From JAEULH01 sp963746275 (GTDB taxonomy: Bacteria; Pseudomonadota; Alphaproteobacteria; Rhodospirillales; Defluviicoccaceae): 64,000 bases of DNA. This document shows positions 20,011 through 29,326 of this stretch, one piece after another. Every line of letters starts with the position of its first letter. Position 1 is the first letter of the stretch. The DNA lies in NCBI GenBank assembly GCA_963746275.1, contig CAVVAX010000046.1:51846-115845 (forward strand), read 5' to 3'. Under the pieces are notes generated by a model. The model ran no database searches and was not told the DNA's origin. It was given only the letters and a program-made list of their open reading frames with translations. A program made the position numbers and the translations under genes.

Positions 20011-21377
20011 TCCGCGGCGCTTCGGAAGCCTTCGGCGATGCCCGGCAGCGGCTCGCTCGCCGCGGCCAGCCAGGGCCGGGTGACGCCGCCCAGGGCTTCG
20101 CCGACCGCGAGACCAGCCGAGAGCGCGTCCTCGTGGAAGCCGGCGCCGAAGTAGCTGCCGCAGTACCAGGTGTTGCGCTGGCCCTGCAACCGGGCGAGCC
20201 GCGCTTGCGCCTCGAGCGCGGCGGCGTCGTACATTGGGTGGTCGTACTGGAAGGTCCTGATGATCTTTTCGGCGGCGGGAGGCTCCGACGGGTTCAGGGT
20301 CACGAACAGCGGCGCGCTCTCGTCGAGGCTCTGCAGCCGGTTCATCCAGTAGGTGACGCAGACCTGGCCGCGGCCGCCGGCACATGCGGCCGAACCCTCG
20401 CCGTCTCCACCGATGTAGTTCCAGCTCGACCACACGCTCTTGCGCCTCGGCATCAGCGCCTCGTCCCGATGCAGGATGGCCGTGTTGCGGCTGTAGCGGA
20501 AGGCGCCGAGCAGTCGCCGCTCGTCGGCCGTCGGGTCGGCCAGCATGGCCAACGCCTGGTCTGCATGGGCGGCGATGACAACGTGGTCGAAGCGGGTGGT
20601 TGCGCTGTTGGCGTCATGGACGATCACGCCTACCGGCGTGCGGCTGATCGCGCTCACGCCAGCGTTGACCATGATCCGGTCGGCGAACGATGCGCAGAGC
20701 CGCTTGACGTAGGCTCGGCTGCCGCCGGTGACCGTGCGCCACTGCGGCCGGCCGGTGACGCGCATCAGCCCGTGGTTGAGGCAGAAGCGGATGAACGCCT
20801 GCGCCGGGTGGTCGCGCATCGTCGCCGCGTCCGTGGACCAGATCGCCGCCGCCATCGGCAGCAGGTGGTCGTCGACGAAGGCGGCGGAGTAGCGCCCCCG
20901 CTCGAGGTAGGCGCCGAGGCTGAGCGGCTCGTGCCCGTCAGCGAGGAGCTGGGGAGCCTCGCGGTAGAAGCGCCGCACGTCGCGCAGCATTCGCCAGAAC
21001 CGCGGGCGGAGGACGTTCCGCCGCTGGCCGAACAGGCCCATGAGGTTGGACCCCGAGTACTCCAGGTCGCCGCCGCCAATCGAGACGGCGAAAGACATCT
21101 CGCTCTTCTGCGTCTCGACGCCGAGGTGGGCGAAGAGCGACGTCAGGTTCGGATAGTTCAGCTCGTTGTAGACGATGAAGCCGGTGTCGACGGCGACCGG
21201 GCCGGACGGGCCGGGAACGAGTACGGTGTTCGAGTGGCCGCCGACGCGGCCGTCCTGTTCATAGATGCTGACGTTGTGGGTCTTGCTCAGGAGCCAGGCG
21301 GCAGACAGCCCGGCGATGCCACTGCCGATCACGGCAACATCCAGGCGGCGCGGCAGGTGGTCGTGATCGCGGGGCAT
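20007..21377 (-). CDS. FAD-dependent amine-oxidase-like oxidoreductase, first gene of the CFA operon
   Basis: This is a 456-aa flavoprotein with the Rossmann motif VAVIGSGIAGLSAAW at the N-terminus, the following GG doublet region EQDGRVGGHSNT, and the C-terminal FAD-contact region YCGSYFGAGFHEDALSAGLA. It resembles the NAD/FAD-binding amine-oxidase proteins paired with DUF1365 and CFA synthase, whose relatives include desaturase-like enzymes acting on methylated fatty acids. The start ATG is about 31 bp downstream of an ECF-type promoter. The gene overlaps DUF1365 by ATGA. Confidence 0.9.
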   Translation of the reverse strand: MPRDHDHLPRRLDVAVIGSGIAGLSAAWLLSKTHNVSIYEQDGRVGGHSNTVLVPGPSGPVAVDTGFIVYNELNYPNLTSLFAHLGVETQKSEMSFAVSIGGGDLEYSGSNLMGLFGQRRNVLRPRFWRMLRDVRRFYREAPQLLADGHEPLSLGAYLERGRYSAAFVDDHLLPMAAAIWSTDAATMRDHPAQAFIRFCLNHGLMRVTGRPQWRTVTGGSRAYVKRLCASFADRIMVNAGVSAISRTPVGVIVHDANSATTRFDHVVIAAHADQALAMLADPTADERRLLGAFRYSRNTAILHRDEALMPRRKSVWSSWNYIGGDGEGSAACAGGRGQVCVTYWMNRLQSLDESAPLFVTLNPSEPPAAEKIIRTFQYDHPMYDAAALEAQARLARLQGQRNTWYCGSYFGAGFHEDALSAGLAVGEALGGVTRPWLAAASEPLPGIAEGFRSAAE

Positions 21378-21407
21378 GATCGGATCTTCGGGCAGCGGTT
21401 GGTGTGC

Positions 21408-21437
21408 GGATTACGGCCGGCCATAGTCCGCGGATCA
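21408..21437 (-). promoter_or_regulatory. ECF (RpoE-type) promoter of the FAD/DUF1365/CFA operon
   Basis: On the minus strand: TGATCC (21437-21432), exactly 18 bases, TAATCC (21413-21408). It differs at one base from the promoter before the sigma operon (TGATCC-N18-TATTCC). It predicts a start about 24 nt upstream of the FAD oxidoreductase ATG. The matching pair, one before the regulator and one before the presumed effector operon, strongly suggests that the ECF sigma controls both. Confidence 0.7.
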
Positions 21438-21458
21438 TGAAGCGGCTGACGGCCGACG

Positions 21459-22115
21459 CTATAGCGGCAGTTCGAGGTACGGCTCGAAGTACGAGAAGAT
21501 CCCGAACACGCCCAGTCCGGCGACGAACAGCCCGAGACAGGTGTTGATCGCGGACAGGATGCCGAGCGGCAGCTTGTGCCGAGCGGCGAAGGACATTCCG
21601 GTAAGCACGCACCACCACAGCATCGAGCCGGCGAAGACGCCGACGATGATGGCCCACAGCTCGACGAGGCCGTTGGCCTGGCCGGGGAGGAGACCCAGTC
21701 CGGCGAAAACGGCGATGAAGGCGAGGAACGTCGCCGGGTTGATGATCGTCAGTCCGAAGCCGGTGGCGATGGCGCTGAGCCAGATACGCCAGTGGCGCAT
21801 CTGCACCGGCTGCGGCCGCGGCGCTTCCGTCACCCGGAGCTGCCGCGAGCGCATCATCCGCACGCCGATGTAGATCAGAAAGAGGCCGCCGATGATTCGC
21901 AGCCACTGCTCATGGGCGTTGAGGTACTCGGTGACCAGCGACAGGCCGAACATCGCCGCGGCGGCGAGGCAGGTGTCGGCGGTCGCGGCGCCAAGGCCGG
22001 TCAGCAGGCTCATGATCCAGCGGCCCTGAAGCCCGCGGCGCATGCACATCGCCCCGATCGCGCCCACCGGCACGGCGATGACAAACCCCGCGACCATGGC
22101 CTTGAAGAACAGCAT
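21459..22115 (-). CDS. LysE/RhtB family amino-acid exporter
   Basis: This is a 218-aa inner-membrane protein with about six hydrophobic segments. It carries the family motif GFVIAVPVGAIGAMCMRRGL at the N-terminus, then GLFLIYIGVRMM, and the second-half motif GFGLTIINPATFLAFIAVFA. LysE proteins export amino acids or related metabolites; the substrate is unknown. The ATG at 22115 places the first membrane segment at the start, as in the family. It lies downstream of no obvious partner and 81 bp from the FAD gene's 5' end. Confidence 0.85.
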   Translation of the reverse strand: MLFFKAMVAGFVIAVPVGAIGAMCMRRGLQGRWIMSLLTGLGAATADTCLAAAAMFGLSLVTEYLNAHEQWLRIIGGLFLIYIGVRMMRSRQLRVTEAPRPQPVQMRHWRIWLSAIATGFGLTIINPATFLAFIAVFAGLGLLPGQANGLVELWAIIVGVFAGSMLWWCVLTGMSFAARHKLPLGILSAINTCLGLFVAGLGVFGIFSYFEPYLELPL

Positions 22116-22432
22116 GACGCCGAACGCGCCCTCCAGGAGACACACTCCGAGCCGTTGACCGTTGTCGAAGCGGAAGCCGGAGCGGCGGGCGCCGCCCGGT
22201 CGAGCCGTGTCTCTATAACCGCTTGTTGATGCGCGCGCCAAACGCCATCCGCGGCGCCAATCGCGGAAAACCGTCCGGAAGCGGCTCATCGCGCAGGGCC
22301 AGCGCCTGCGCGGCCAAAGGGCGTTCATCCTGCTTGAAAAGCCTTCGTTGACCCGGAGGCCTGCTCGGGGTAGTGAGCAGCCCGCGCGGATCAATAACAT
22401 AAAGTAATCCGGTGGTCGCACCCTCGGCGCCG
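22116..22432. other. Divergent intergenic region between LysE and the Mla-type operon
   Basis: About 317 bp separate the leftward exporter from the rightward ABC operon. I see no gene, tRNA or strong repeat. It must contain promoters for both sides, but no convincing -35/-10 pair stands out. Confidence 0.5.
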
Positions 22433-23566
22433 ATGCCCACGAAGGCCGCACTCGATGTTCGTGCGCTAGGCGACGGCGGTCTCGAACTGCGCCTTGCGGG
22501 GCCCTGGACCCTGCACAGCGACCGGCCCTCGGCGGAAGACGTGGGCCGGCGGCTGGATGCCGCGCCGCAGCCGAAGCGGGTCGTCATTGTCGCAGGCGAG
22601 GTGAGCGAGTGGGACTCGGGCCTGCTCACCTTCCTCAGCGCGGTCAAGTCGGCGGCGGCGGCGCGCAAGATCGACGTCGACGCGACGGCCGTTCCCGATG
22701 GCGCGCGCAAGCTTCTCGCCCTGGCCGCCGCCGTGCCGGAAAAGAAGGGCGCCCGCCGCGAGGCCGCGGCCGAGCCGTTCCTCGCCCGCGTCGGCAAGGC
22801 GGCGCAGGGCTGGGGCGCGGGCTTCACCGACGCGACGAGCTTCGTCGGCGAGGTGGCCCTGGCCACCGGCCGGCTGTTCACCGGCAAGGCGCGCTTTCGC
22901 CGCTCCGACCTGTTTCTGATCATTCAGGAGGTGGGCGCCCAGGCCCTGCCGATTGTCTCGCTTATCAGCTTTCTCGTCGGCGTCATCCTGGCTTTCGTCG
23001 GCGCGCTGCAGCTCAGCCTGTTCGGCGCCCAGATCTTCATCTCCAACCTCGTCGCCATCGGCATGGCTCGGGAGATGGGCGCGATGATGGCGGCGATCAT
23101 CATGGCCGGGCGCACCGGCGCCGCCTTCGCCGCCCAGATCGGCACGATGCAGGTGAACGAGGAGGTGGACGCGCTGCAGACCTTCGGCATTCCGCCGATG
23201 GACTTCCTGGTCCTGCCGCGGATGCTGGCGCTGATCCTGATGATGCCGCTGCTCTGCCTCTACGCGATCTTCGTCGGCATCCTCGGCGGCTTTTTCGTCG
23301 GCGTCTTCCTGCTCGATCTGTCGCCGATCCAGTACTACCACCAGACGCTGGCGTTCCTCGGCGTCACTGACTTCGCCGTGGGCATCGGCAAGTCCGTCGT
23401 CTTCGGCATCATCATCGCCATCACCGGCTGCATGTGCGGGATGCGCTGCGGCCGGAACGCGGCGGCGGTCGGCCAGGCGGCGACCTCGGCGGTCGTCAGC
23501 GCCATCGTGCTGATCGTCGTCTTCGACGGCCTGTTCGCCGTGCTGACCAGCGTTATCGGCATCTAG
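22433..23566 (+). CDS. mlaE: MlaE-family lipid ABC transporter permease with N-terminal STAS domain
   Basis: The first ~110 residues form a STAS-like domain (VRALGDGGLELRLAGPWTLH; WDSGLLTFLSAV), as in fused MlaB-MlaE permeases. The permease part has the family motifs LAFVGALQLSLFGAQIFISN, EMGAMMAAIIMAGRTGAAFA and the EQ-loop-like IGTMQVNEEVDALQTFGIPP. It forms the membrane channel of an MCE transporter moving phospholipids between the membranes. ATG 22433 is preferred; GTG 22412 adds seven residues. The ATPase gene follows 10 bp later. Confidence 0.9.
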   Translation: MPTKAALDVRALGDGGLELRLAGPWTLHSDRPSAEDVGRRLDAAPQPKRVVIVAGEVSEWDSGLLTFLSAVKSAAAARKIDVDATAVPDGARKLLALAAAVPEKKGARREAAAEPFLARVGKAAQGWGAGFTDATSFVGEVALATGRLFTGKARFRRSDLFLIIQEVGAQALPIVSLISFLVGVILAFVGALQLSLFGAQIFISNLVAIGMAREMGAMMAAIIMAGRTGAAFAAQIGTMQVNEEVDALQTFGIPPMDFLVLPRMLALILMMPLLCLYAIFVGILGGFFVGVFLLDLSPIQYYHQTLAFLGVTDFAVGIGKSVVFGIIIAITGCMCGMRCGRNAAAVGQAATSAVVSAIVLIVVFDGLFAVLTSVIGI

Positions 23567-23576
23567 GGGCGGACGG

Positions 23577-24347
23577 ATGGCCGATACCAGCGCGCCGATC
23601 GTGGTCGAGGACCTGACGATGGCCTACGGCAGCTTCGTCCTCCAGCGCAACCTCAGCTTCCGCATCAACCGCGGCGACATCTTCGTCATCATGGGCGGCA
23701 GCGGCTGCGGCAAGAGCACGCTCTTGCGCCATCTCATCGGCCTGAAGGCGCCGGCGAAGGGCCGCGTGCTCTACTACGGCCAGAGCCTCTGGGACGGCAG
23801 CGAGGCCGAGCGTGAGGCGATCCTGCGCCGCACCGGCGTGCTCTACCAGAAGGGCGCGATGTGGAGCTCGATGACGCTGGCCGAGAACATTGCCCTGCCG
23901 CTGAGCCAGTACACCGACCTCAGCGCCAAGGACATCAGAGAGCTGGCCTCGCTGAAGCTGGCGTTGGTCGGGCTGGCCGGCTTTGAAGACTACTACCCCT
24001 CCGAAATCTCCGGCGGCATGCAGAAGCGCGCCGGCCTCGCCCGGGCGATGGCGCTTGATCCGGAGATCCTGTTCTTCGACGAACCCAGCGCCGGCCTCGA
24101 TCCCATCAGCTCGCGGCTGCTCGACGACCTCATCCTCGAGCTTCGCGACAGCCTCGGCGCCACCATCGCCGTGGTCACCCACGAGCTCGCCAGCATCTTC
24201 GTCATCGCCAACAACTCGGTCTACCTCGACGCCGAGACGAGGACGATGATCGCCCAGGGCGATCCGAAGATCCTGGTCAAGGAGTGCTCGGAGATAAAGG
24301 TGCGCAACTTCCTGACTCGGGGCGAGGCCGAGCACACGGGACCGTAA
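23577..24347 (+). CDS. mlaF: MlaF-family ABC transporter ATPase
   Basis: This is a 256-aa ATPase with Walker A GGSGCGKST, the Q-loop region VLYQKGAMWSSMTL, signature SEISGGMQKRAGLARA, Walker B ILFFDEPSAGLDP and switch His in VVTHEL. The QKGAMWSSMT region is typical of ATPases partnering MlaE permeases. It powers lipid movement by the neighbouring permease and MCE protein. The gene is intact and in a four-gene operon. Confidence 0.93.
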   Translation: MADTSAPIVVEDLTMAYGSFVLQRNLSFRINRGDIFVIMGGSGCGKSTLLRHLIGLKAPAKGRVLYYGQSLWDGSEAEREAILRRTGVLYQKGAMWSSMTLAENIALPLSQYTDLSAKDIRELASLKLALVGLAGFEDYYPSEISGGMQKRAGLARAMALDPEILFFDEPSAGLDPISSRLLDDLILELRDSLGATIAVVTHELASIFVIANNSVYLDAETRTMIAQGDPKILVKECSEIKVRNFLTRGEAEHTGP

Positions 24348-24419
24348 GCGGGCCGCAAGCAAGAAGGAAAGGCGCGGCACCGCCGCGCGAACAGGAGCCG
24401 ATATGCGCGGGGACAGACA

Positions 24420-25424
24420 ATGAGCAAGCAGGCGAGCCCGACGTTGATCGGTGCCTTCGTCATCGGCGCCACCGCGCTGGCGCTGGCGGCGATCATCATC
24501 CTCGGCGGCGGCAAGCTGTTCACCCGGCAGGTGCCGGTGGTGATGTACTTCGACGGCTCCCTGGCGGGACTTTCGCCGGGCTCGCCGATCACATTCCGCG
24601 GCGTCAGGGTTGGGCAGGTGACGGAGGTCTTCCTCCGCTACGACCTGGCCCAGCAGAACATCCGCATCCCGGTGTTCGGCGTGATCGAGCCGCGTCAGAT
24701 CCAGGCGGTAGGCGAGTCGCCCCCGGGTCAACCCGATGGGACGGGTCTCAAGCAGCTCATCGACCGGGGCATGCGGGCCCAGCTCGGCGTCTCCAGTCTG
24801 GTCACCGGGCAGATGGCGGTGAACCTCGACTTCTTTGCCAGCTCGGGCCCGGCGAGCAGCGTCGAAAACCCTTACCAGGACCGGATCGAGATCCCAACCC
24901 AGCCTTCGACCATTGAGGCGGTTCAGGAAACCTTGCAGACGGTCATCCAGAAGATCTCCCGCCTGCCGCTGGACCAAATCCTCGAGGACGTTCGCTTGGC
25001 CATCAACAGCGTGACCAACGTCATCAACAATCCGCAGCTCGCCGAGGTGGTGCCGAACCTCAACGCCACCCTGGTCAACGTGAAACACCTCAGCGAAACG
25101 CTGGACCAGAAGCTGGGGCCGGTGATCGAGCGGGCGGAAGCCTCGGCGCCGCTCGTCGATCAGACGCTGGTGCAGGCTCGCGCCAGCCTTGGCGACATGC
25201 AGCGGGCGCTCGCCGCCATCGAGCGGGCTGCCAACCGCGCCGAGCAGACCATGGGCTCGGCAAACGCCATGGTTCAGCCGAACTCGCCGGTCCTGTTCGA
25301 CATGTCGACGGCGCTCAGGGAGCTGACGGCGGCGGCGCGGTCCATGCGCAACCTGAGCGACACCATCGCCCGCGATCCGAATTCACTGCTGTTTGGCCGC
25401 ACGCGGCCGGGAGGTGCGCGTTGA
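24420..25424 (+). CDS. mlaD: MCE (MlaD-family) lipid-binding protein
   Basis: This is a 334-aa protein with one N-terminal membrane anchor (LIGAFVIGATALALAAIIIL) and one MCE domain (FDGSLAGLSPGSPITFRGVR, VGQVTEVFL). A long helical C-terminal part follows (residues ~160-320, ETLQTVIQKI...LAAIERAANRAEQTM) that may extend as a coiled bundle across the periplasm. MCE proteins form the hexameric lipid-carrying ring or tube of Mla-type systems. The MCE domain holds an insert after residue ~80, as in PqiB/YebT-like relatives. Confidence 0.9.
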   Translation: MSKQASPTLIGAFVIGATALALAAIIILGGGKLFTRQVPVVMYFDGSLAGLSPGSPITFRGVRVGQVTEVFLRYDLAQQNIRIPVFGVIEPRQIQAVGESPPGQPDGTGLKQLIDRGMRAQLGVSSLVTGQMAVNLDFFASSGPASSVENPYQDRIEIPTQPSTIEAVQETLQTVIQKISRLPLDQILEDVRLAINSVTNVINNPQLAEVVPNLNATLVNVKHLSETLDQKLGPVIERAEASAPLVDQTLVQARASLGDMQRALAAIERAANRAEQTMGSANAMVQPNSPVLFDMSTALRELTAAARSMRNLSDTIARDPNSLLFGRTRPGGAR

Positions 25425-25426
25425 AG

Positions 25427-26053
25427 ATGAGCAAGGCCCTGCTGGCGCGAGCCGCCGCCCTGGTCGCTGTCCTCGTTCTGGCCGCCTGCGCGAACCCGTT
25501 CACCGCGGAACGCGAGCCAACCAACTTCTTCGTGCTTACGGCGCTGCCGCAGGCGGGAGAGCCCGCGCCGCAGCGGGACGGGCCGTTCATCGGCGTGGTC
25601 CCGGTCCGGCTGCCCGAGTACCTCAACCACAACGTCATGGTTACCCGCGAGACCGAGAACGAGCTGGCTCTGGCCAAGTTTAACGAGTGGGCGGCCCCGC
25701 TCTCGGCGAACGTCACCAGCGTGCTGACCGAGAACCTGTCGATGCTGATCCCGACGGACCGCATCACGACCATCCCGGCAAACGTTGCGGTCGACCGGGA
25801 GGTCGCGGTCGAGATCATCAATTTCGAGCGCGGGGCCTCTGGCGACGTCGTCCTGCTCGCCCGCTGGACCATCATCGGCGACAGCGGCCGAAGGTTGCTG
25901 GCGATGCGCCGGTCCGGTTTCCGCGCCGAGAAGGTGCCGATGGAGTACGGCGCGATCGCGGCGGCGATGAGCCAGCTCCTCGGCGAACTCAGCCGCGACA
26001 TCGCCGCAGCGATCAAGGCCGAGATCAACGCCGGGACGAGGCGGCGGGCGTAA
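25427..26053 (+). CDS. PqiC-like membrane lipoprotein of the MCE transporter
   Basis: A lipoprotein signal peptide ends in LVLAACAN, with Cys in the lipobox. It is followed by an ABC-type transport auxiliary (PqiC/DUF330) domain: IGVVPVRLPEYLNHNVMVTR and FNEWAAPLSANVTSVLTENL. It probably links the MCE tube to the outer membrane. The ATG at 25427 has GGGAGGTG upstream and lies 3 nt past the mlaD stop. The gene's last 29 bp overlap the convergent pdeM gene. Confidence 0.88.
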   Translation: MSKALLARAAALVAVLVLAACANPFTAEREPTNFFVLTALPQAGEPAPQRDGPFIGVVPVRLPEYLNHNVMVTRETENELALAKFNEWAAPLSANVTSVLTENLSMLIPTDRITTIPANVAVDREVAVEIINFERGASGDVVLLARWTIIGDSGRRLLAMRRSGFRAEKVPMEYGAIAAAMSQLLGELSRDIAAAIKAEINAGTRRRA

Positions 26054-26747
26054 GCGCGGCCTCTGCTGCGGCGCCGCCGAGGAGGCGGGCGGCTGGGAAG
26101 GCGTGGACGCGCGATCGGCCGATGAGGTGAACGCCGAAGTTCGGGGCGAGCAGCCTGGCCAGCGCCGGGGCGAAGACGTCGAGCCCGCCGGTGTAGGCGC
26201 CGAACGCCGGCACGATCAGCCGCACGCCGTCGCTGACGAAGCAGCGGCCGGTAATGCGCCGGCCCGGCGTCGCGACCGTCGCCTTCGGATGGAAGTGCCC
26301 GGAGATTTCGCCGGCCGCGGCCATGCTCCGGGCGGCATGGCGGAAAACGAAGGGGCCGAGGGCGAGCTCGGCTGTGTGGGTGCCGCCGATGCCTTGCGGC
26401 GCCGGATCGTGGTTGCCGGCGATCCAGATCCACTCGCGGCCGATGGTGAGCTGCTTCAAGGCAGCTACATCGTCGCGGACGAGCCGGCTCGTTCCTTCCC
26501 GGTCGTCGAAGCTGTCGCCGAGGCAGACGACCCGGTGCGGGGCGAACCGCGCGATCGCTCCGGCCAGCGCCGCCAGGGTGGCGCGGCTGTCGTAAGGCGG
26601 CAGCAGCCGGCCGCGCTTAGCGCAGCCTGAGCCCTTCTCCAGGTGCAGGTCGGCGACGACGAGCGTCGCCAGCGCCGGGATGTAGAGGCTCCCGGAGATG
26701 CAGGCGATCAGCTCCACGCCACAGAACGAGAAGCTGGTTTGGCTCAA
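26025..26747 (-). CDS. pdeM: PdeM, ligase-associated metallophosphoesterase
   Basis: This is a metallophosphoesterase of about 240 aa with metal-site motifs LVVADLHLEKGS, VCLGDSFDD, GNHDP and SGHFHP. Proteins of this type are encoded with an Lhr-like helicase, an MBL exonuclease and an ATP-dependent ligase in a DNA repair cassette, as here. The probable start is TTG 26747, overlapping the helicase stop codon (TTGA) and giving SQTSFSFCGVELIA before the first beta strand. It overlaps the convergent lipoprotein gene by 29 bp. Confidence 0.88.
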   Translation of the reverse strand: MSQTSFSFCGVELIACISGSLYIPALATLVVADLHLEKGSGCAKRGRLLPPYDSRATLAALAGAIARFAPHRVVCLGDSFDDREGTSRLVRDDVAALKQLTIGREWIWIAGNHDPAPQGIGGTHTAELALGPFVFRHAARSMAAAGEISGHFHPKATVATPGRRITGRCFVSDGVRLIVPAFGAYTGGLDVFAPALARLLAPNFGVHLIGRSRVHAFPAARLLGGAAAEAALTPAASSRR

Positions 26748-29207
26748 GCCCGCCTCCGCCGCGGAGGCGACGCCGGCTCGGCACTCTCCACTGCCGTCGC
26801 CTCCTCGATCAGCTCGCGGGCGGCGGCATCGAGGAGTTCGTCGACCGCCGCGCCGTACACCTGTTCCCGGCCGATCTCGAGCAGCACCGGCACGGCCAGC
26901 GGCGAGACCTTGCGCAAGTGCCGCACGGCGATGCGCCCGCGGATGCGCGCCAGCATCGCGGCGAGCCGGCCGAGGTCGGCAAGGCCGCGGGCGGCGTCCT
27001 CGCGGGTCGCGCGCAGCAGCACGTGGCGCGGCTCGTAGCGGCGGAGCACGTTGTAGATCAAGTCCGAGTTGACCGTGACCTGGCGGCCGGTCTTCTCCTG
27101 CCCCGGGTGGCGGCGCTCGATCAGCCCGGCGATGACGGCGACGTTGCGGAAGGTCCGCTTCATCACCGAGCTCTCGTCCATCCACGCCTCCAGGTCGTCG
27201 CCCAGCATGTCCTGGTCGAACAGGGCCGCGACCTCGTCGTCCGATCCGGGCGCGTGCACGCTCCAGGCGGCGAGCACGTAGTCGGTGGCGACGAAGCCGA
27301 GCGGACCGAGGCCGGCCCGCTCCATCCGCCGGGTGAGCAGCACGCCCAACGTCTGGTGTACGTTGCGGCCCTCGAAGCAGTACGCGACGAGGAAGGACTT
27401 GCTGCCGCGGGGGAAGATCTCGACGAGGAGCTGGCCTGCGTCCGGGACGACCGAGCGCAGCCCGCTGCAGGTCCAGCCACTCGCGCACCTCCGCCGGCAG
27501 TCCCTCCCAGCCGGCCGGGTCGGCAAGCATGGCCCGGACCCGTTCAGCGAGGTAGGTGGAGAGCGGCAGCCGGCCGCCGGCGTAGGCGGGAACCTTGGGG
27601 TCCGCCCCGCTCGCGCGCGACACGAGCGCCGTCGTCTCGCGGACGCCCTCGAAACGCAGGACCTCGCCGGAGAAGACGAAGGTGTCGCCGGGCTGCAGCC
27701 CCTGGATGAAGTATTCCTCCACCTCGCCCAGGACACGGCCGCGCTTGAGCTGGACCCGCATCGTCACCGCCTCGACGATGGTGCCGACATTCATGCGGTA
27801 CTGGCGGACGACCCGGGGTGAGGCCGCGCGGTAGCTGCCGTCGGTGCTGCGGGTGAGGCGATGGTAGCGCTCGTAGCCGGCCAAAGCGTAGCCGCCGTTT
27901 TCGACGAAGCGCAGCGTCTCGTCGAAATCTTCCCGTGAGAGTCCCGCATAGGGCGCGGCTCGACGCACCTCCGCGTAGAGCGCATCGGCCGCGAAGGGTG
28001 CGGCACAGGCGCAGCCGAGGATATGCTGGGCGAGCACCTCCAGCCCGCCTGAAGGCGGCGCCTCGCCGTCCAGCGCACCTTCCGCCACCGCCTGCAGCGC
28101 CGCGCGGCATTCCAGGTGCTCGAAGCGGTTGGCCGGCACCAGGATCGCCCGGCTGGTGCGATCCAACCGGTGGCCGGCGCGGCCGATCCGCTGGACCAGC
28201 CGGCTCACCCCCTTCGGCGCGCCGATCTGGACGACCAGATCGACCGCCGCCCAATCGACGCCGAGATCCAGCGACGATGTGGCAACGACGGCGCGCAAGC
28301 TTCCTGCGGCCATGGCCGCCTCGACCTTGCGCCGCTGCTCGGGCGCGAGGCTGCCGTGGTGGAGCGCGATGGGGAGGTTGAGGTCGTTCAGCCGCCAGAG
28401 CTGCTGGAAGCACATCTCGGCCTGGGCGCGGGTGTTGACGAAAACGATGGTCGTCTTCGCCTTGCAGATCTCTGCATAGACCAGCGGGATGGCATGGATC
28501 GCCATGTGCCCGGACCACGGGATCCGCGCGTTGGGCGTCAGGATGGAGATCTCCGCCGGCGGGCCGTCGCCGCCGCGGATGAGCGTCACGTCCGTCCCGT
28601 CCGCCAGCGGCGACAGCCACCTCCGCAGCGCGTCGGGCCAGGCCACCGTCGCCGAGAGCGCCACCCGCCGGCACGCCGGCGCCAGCGCCTGCAGCCGGGC
28701 GAGGCCGAGGGCGAGCAGATCGCCGCGCTTACTCCCGGCCAGGGCATGCAGCTCGTCGATGATGACGCAGCCGAGCTCGGCGAACAGCCGGGACGCATCC
28801 GGGTAGGACAGGAGCAGGGCAAGCGATTCCGGCGTCGTCATCAGGAGCTGCGGCGGCCGGGCCCGCTGCCGCTGACGCTTGCCCTGCGGCGTGTCGCCGG
28901 TCCGGGTCTCGGCGCGCACGTCCAGCCCCATCTCGGCGATCGGCTGCTCCAGGTTGCGGTGGACGTCGACGGTCAGGGCCTTGAGCGGCGAGATGTAGAG
29001 CGTGTGCAGGCCGTCCGCGCCGGCCTCGGCCAACTCCATCAGCGATGGGAGGAAGCCGGCCAGCGTCTTGCCGCCGCCGGTCGGCGCGATCAGGAGGGCG
29101 TGCCGCCCCTCCCGGGCCGCTTCGATCATCGCCAACTGGTGATCGTGCGGCCGCCAGCCGCGCGACGCGAACCAGCCTTTGAAGGGGGCGGGTAGCTCCG
29201 TGCTCAT
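26744..29207 (-). CDS. Ligase-associated DEXH-box (Lhr-like) DNA helicase, frameshifted
   Basis: This is a superfamily 2 helicase with Walker A APTGGGKT (residues ~41-48), the DELH box VIIDELHAL, motif III LSATV and motif VI QRIGRAGHR. A winged-helix and Lhr C-terminal region follows. One extra base near 27465 shifts the frame. The next frame continues SVVPDAGQLLVEIFPRGSKS to VNSDLIYNVLRRYEPRHVLL and ends at 26744. Length would be about 820 aa, normal for the ligase-associated group. It starts 119 bp from the divergent exonuclease gene and unwinds DNA in the repair cassette. Confidence 0.92.
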
Positions 29208-29326
29208 GAGGCAATACATAAACCTGGGCGGACGCAGGTCAGCGAACCGAATGATGTGGCTCGCGCGCTGTCCCGGCTGGCGATCTCCCGCGAAGGACAA
29301 AGGGCGGCGCGAACACGTGACCCAGA

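Noticed and set aside
22213..22923. Minus-strand open frame crossing the mlaE start region
   Set aside because: It is Arg/Pro/Ser-rich, lacks a ribosome site and overlaps the STAS-MlaE gene, which has clear family motifs.
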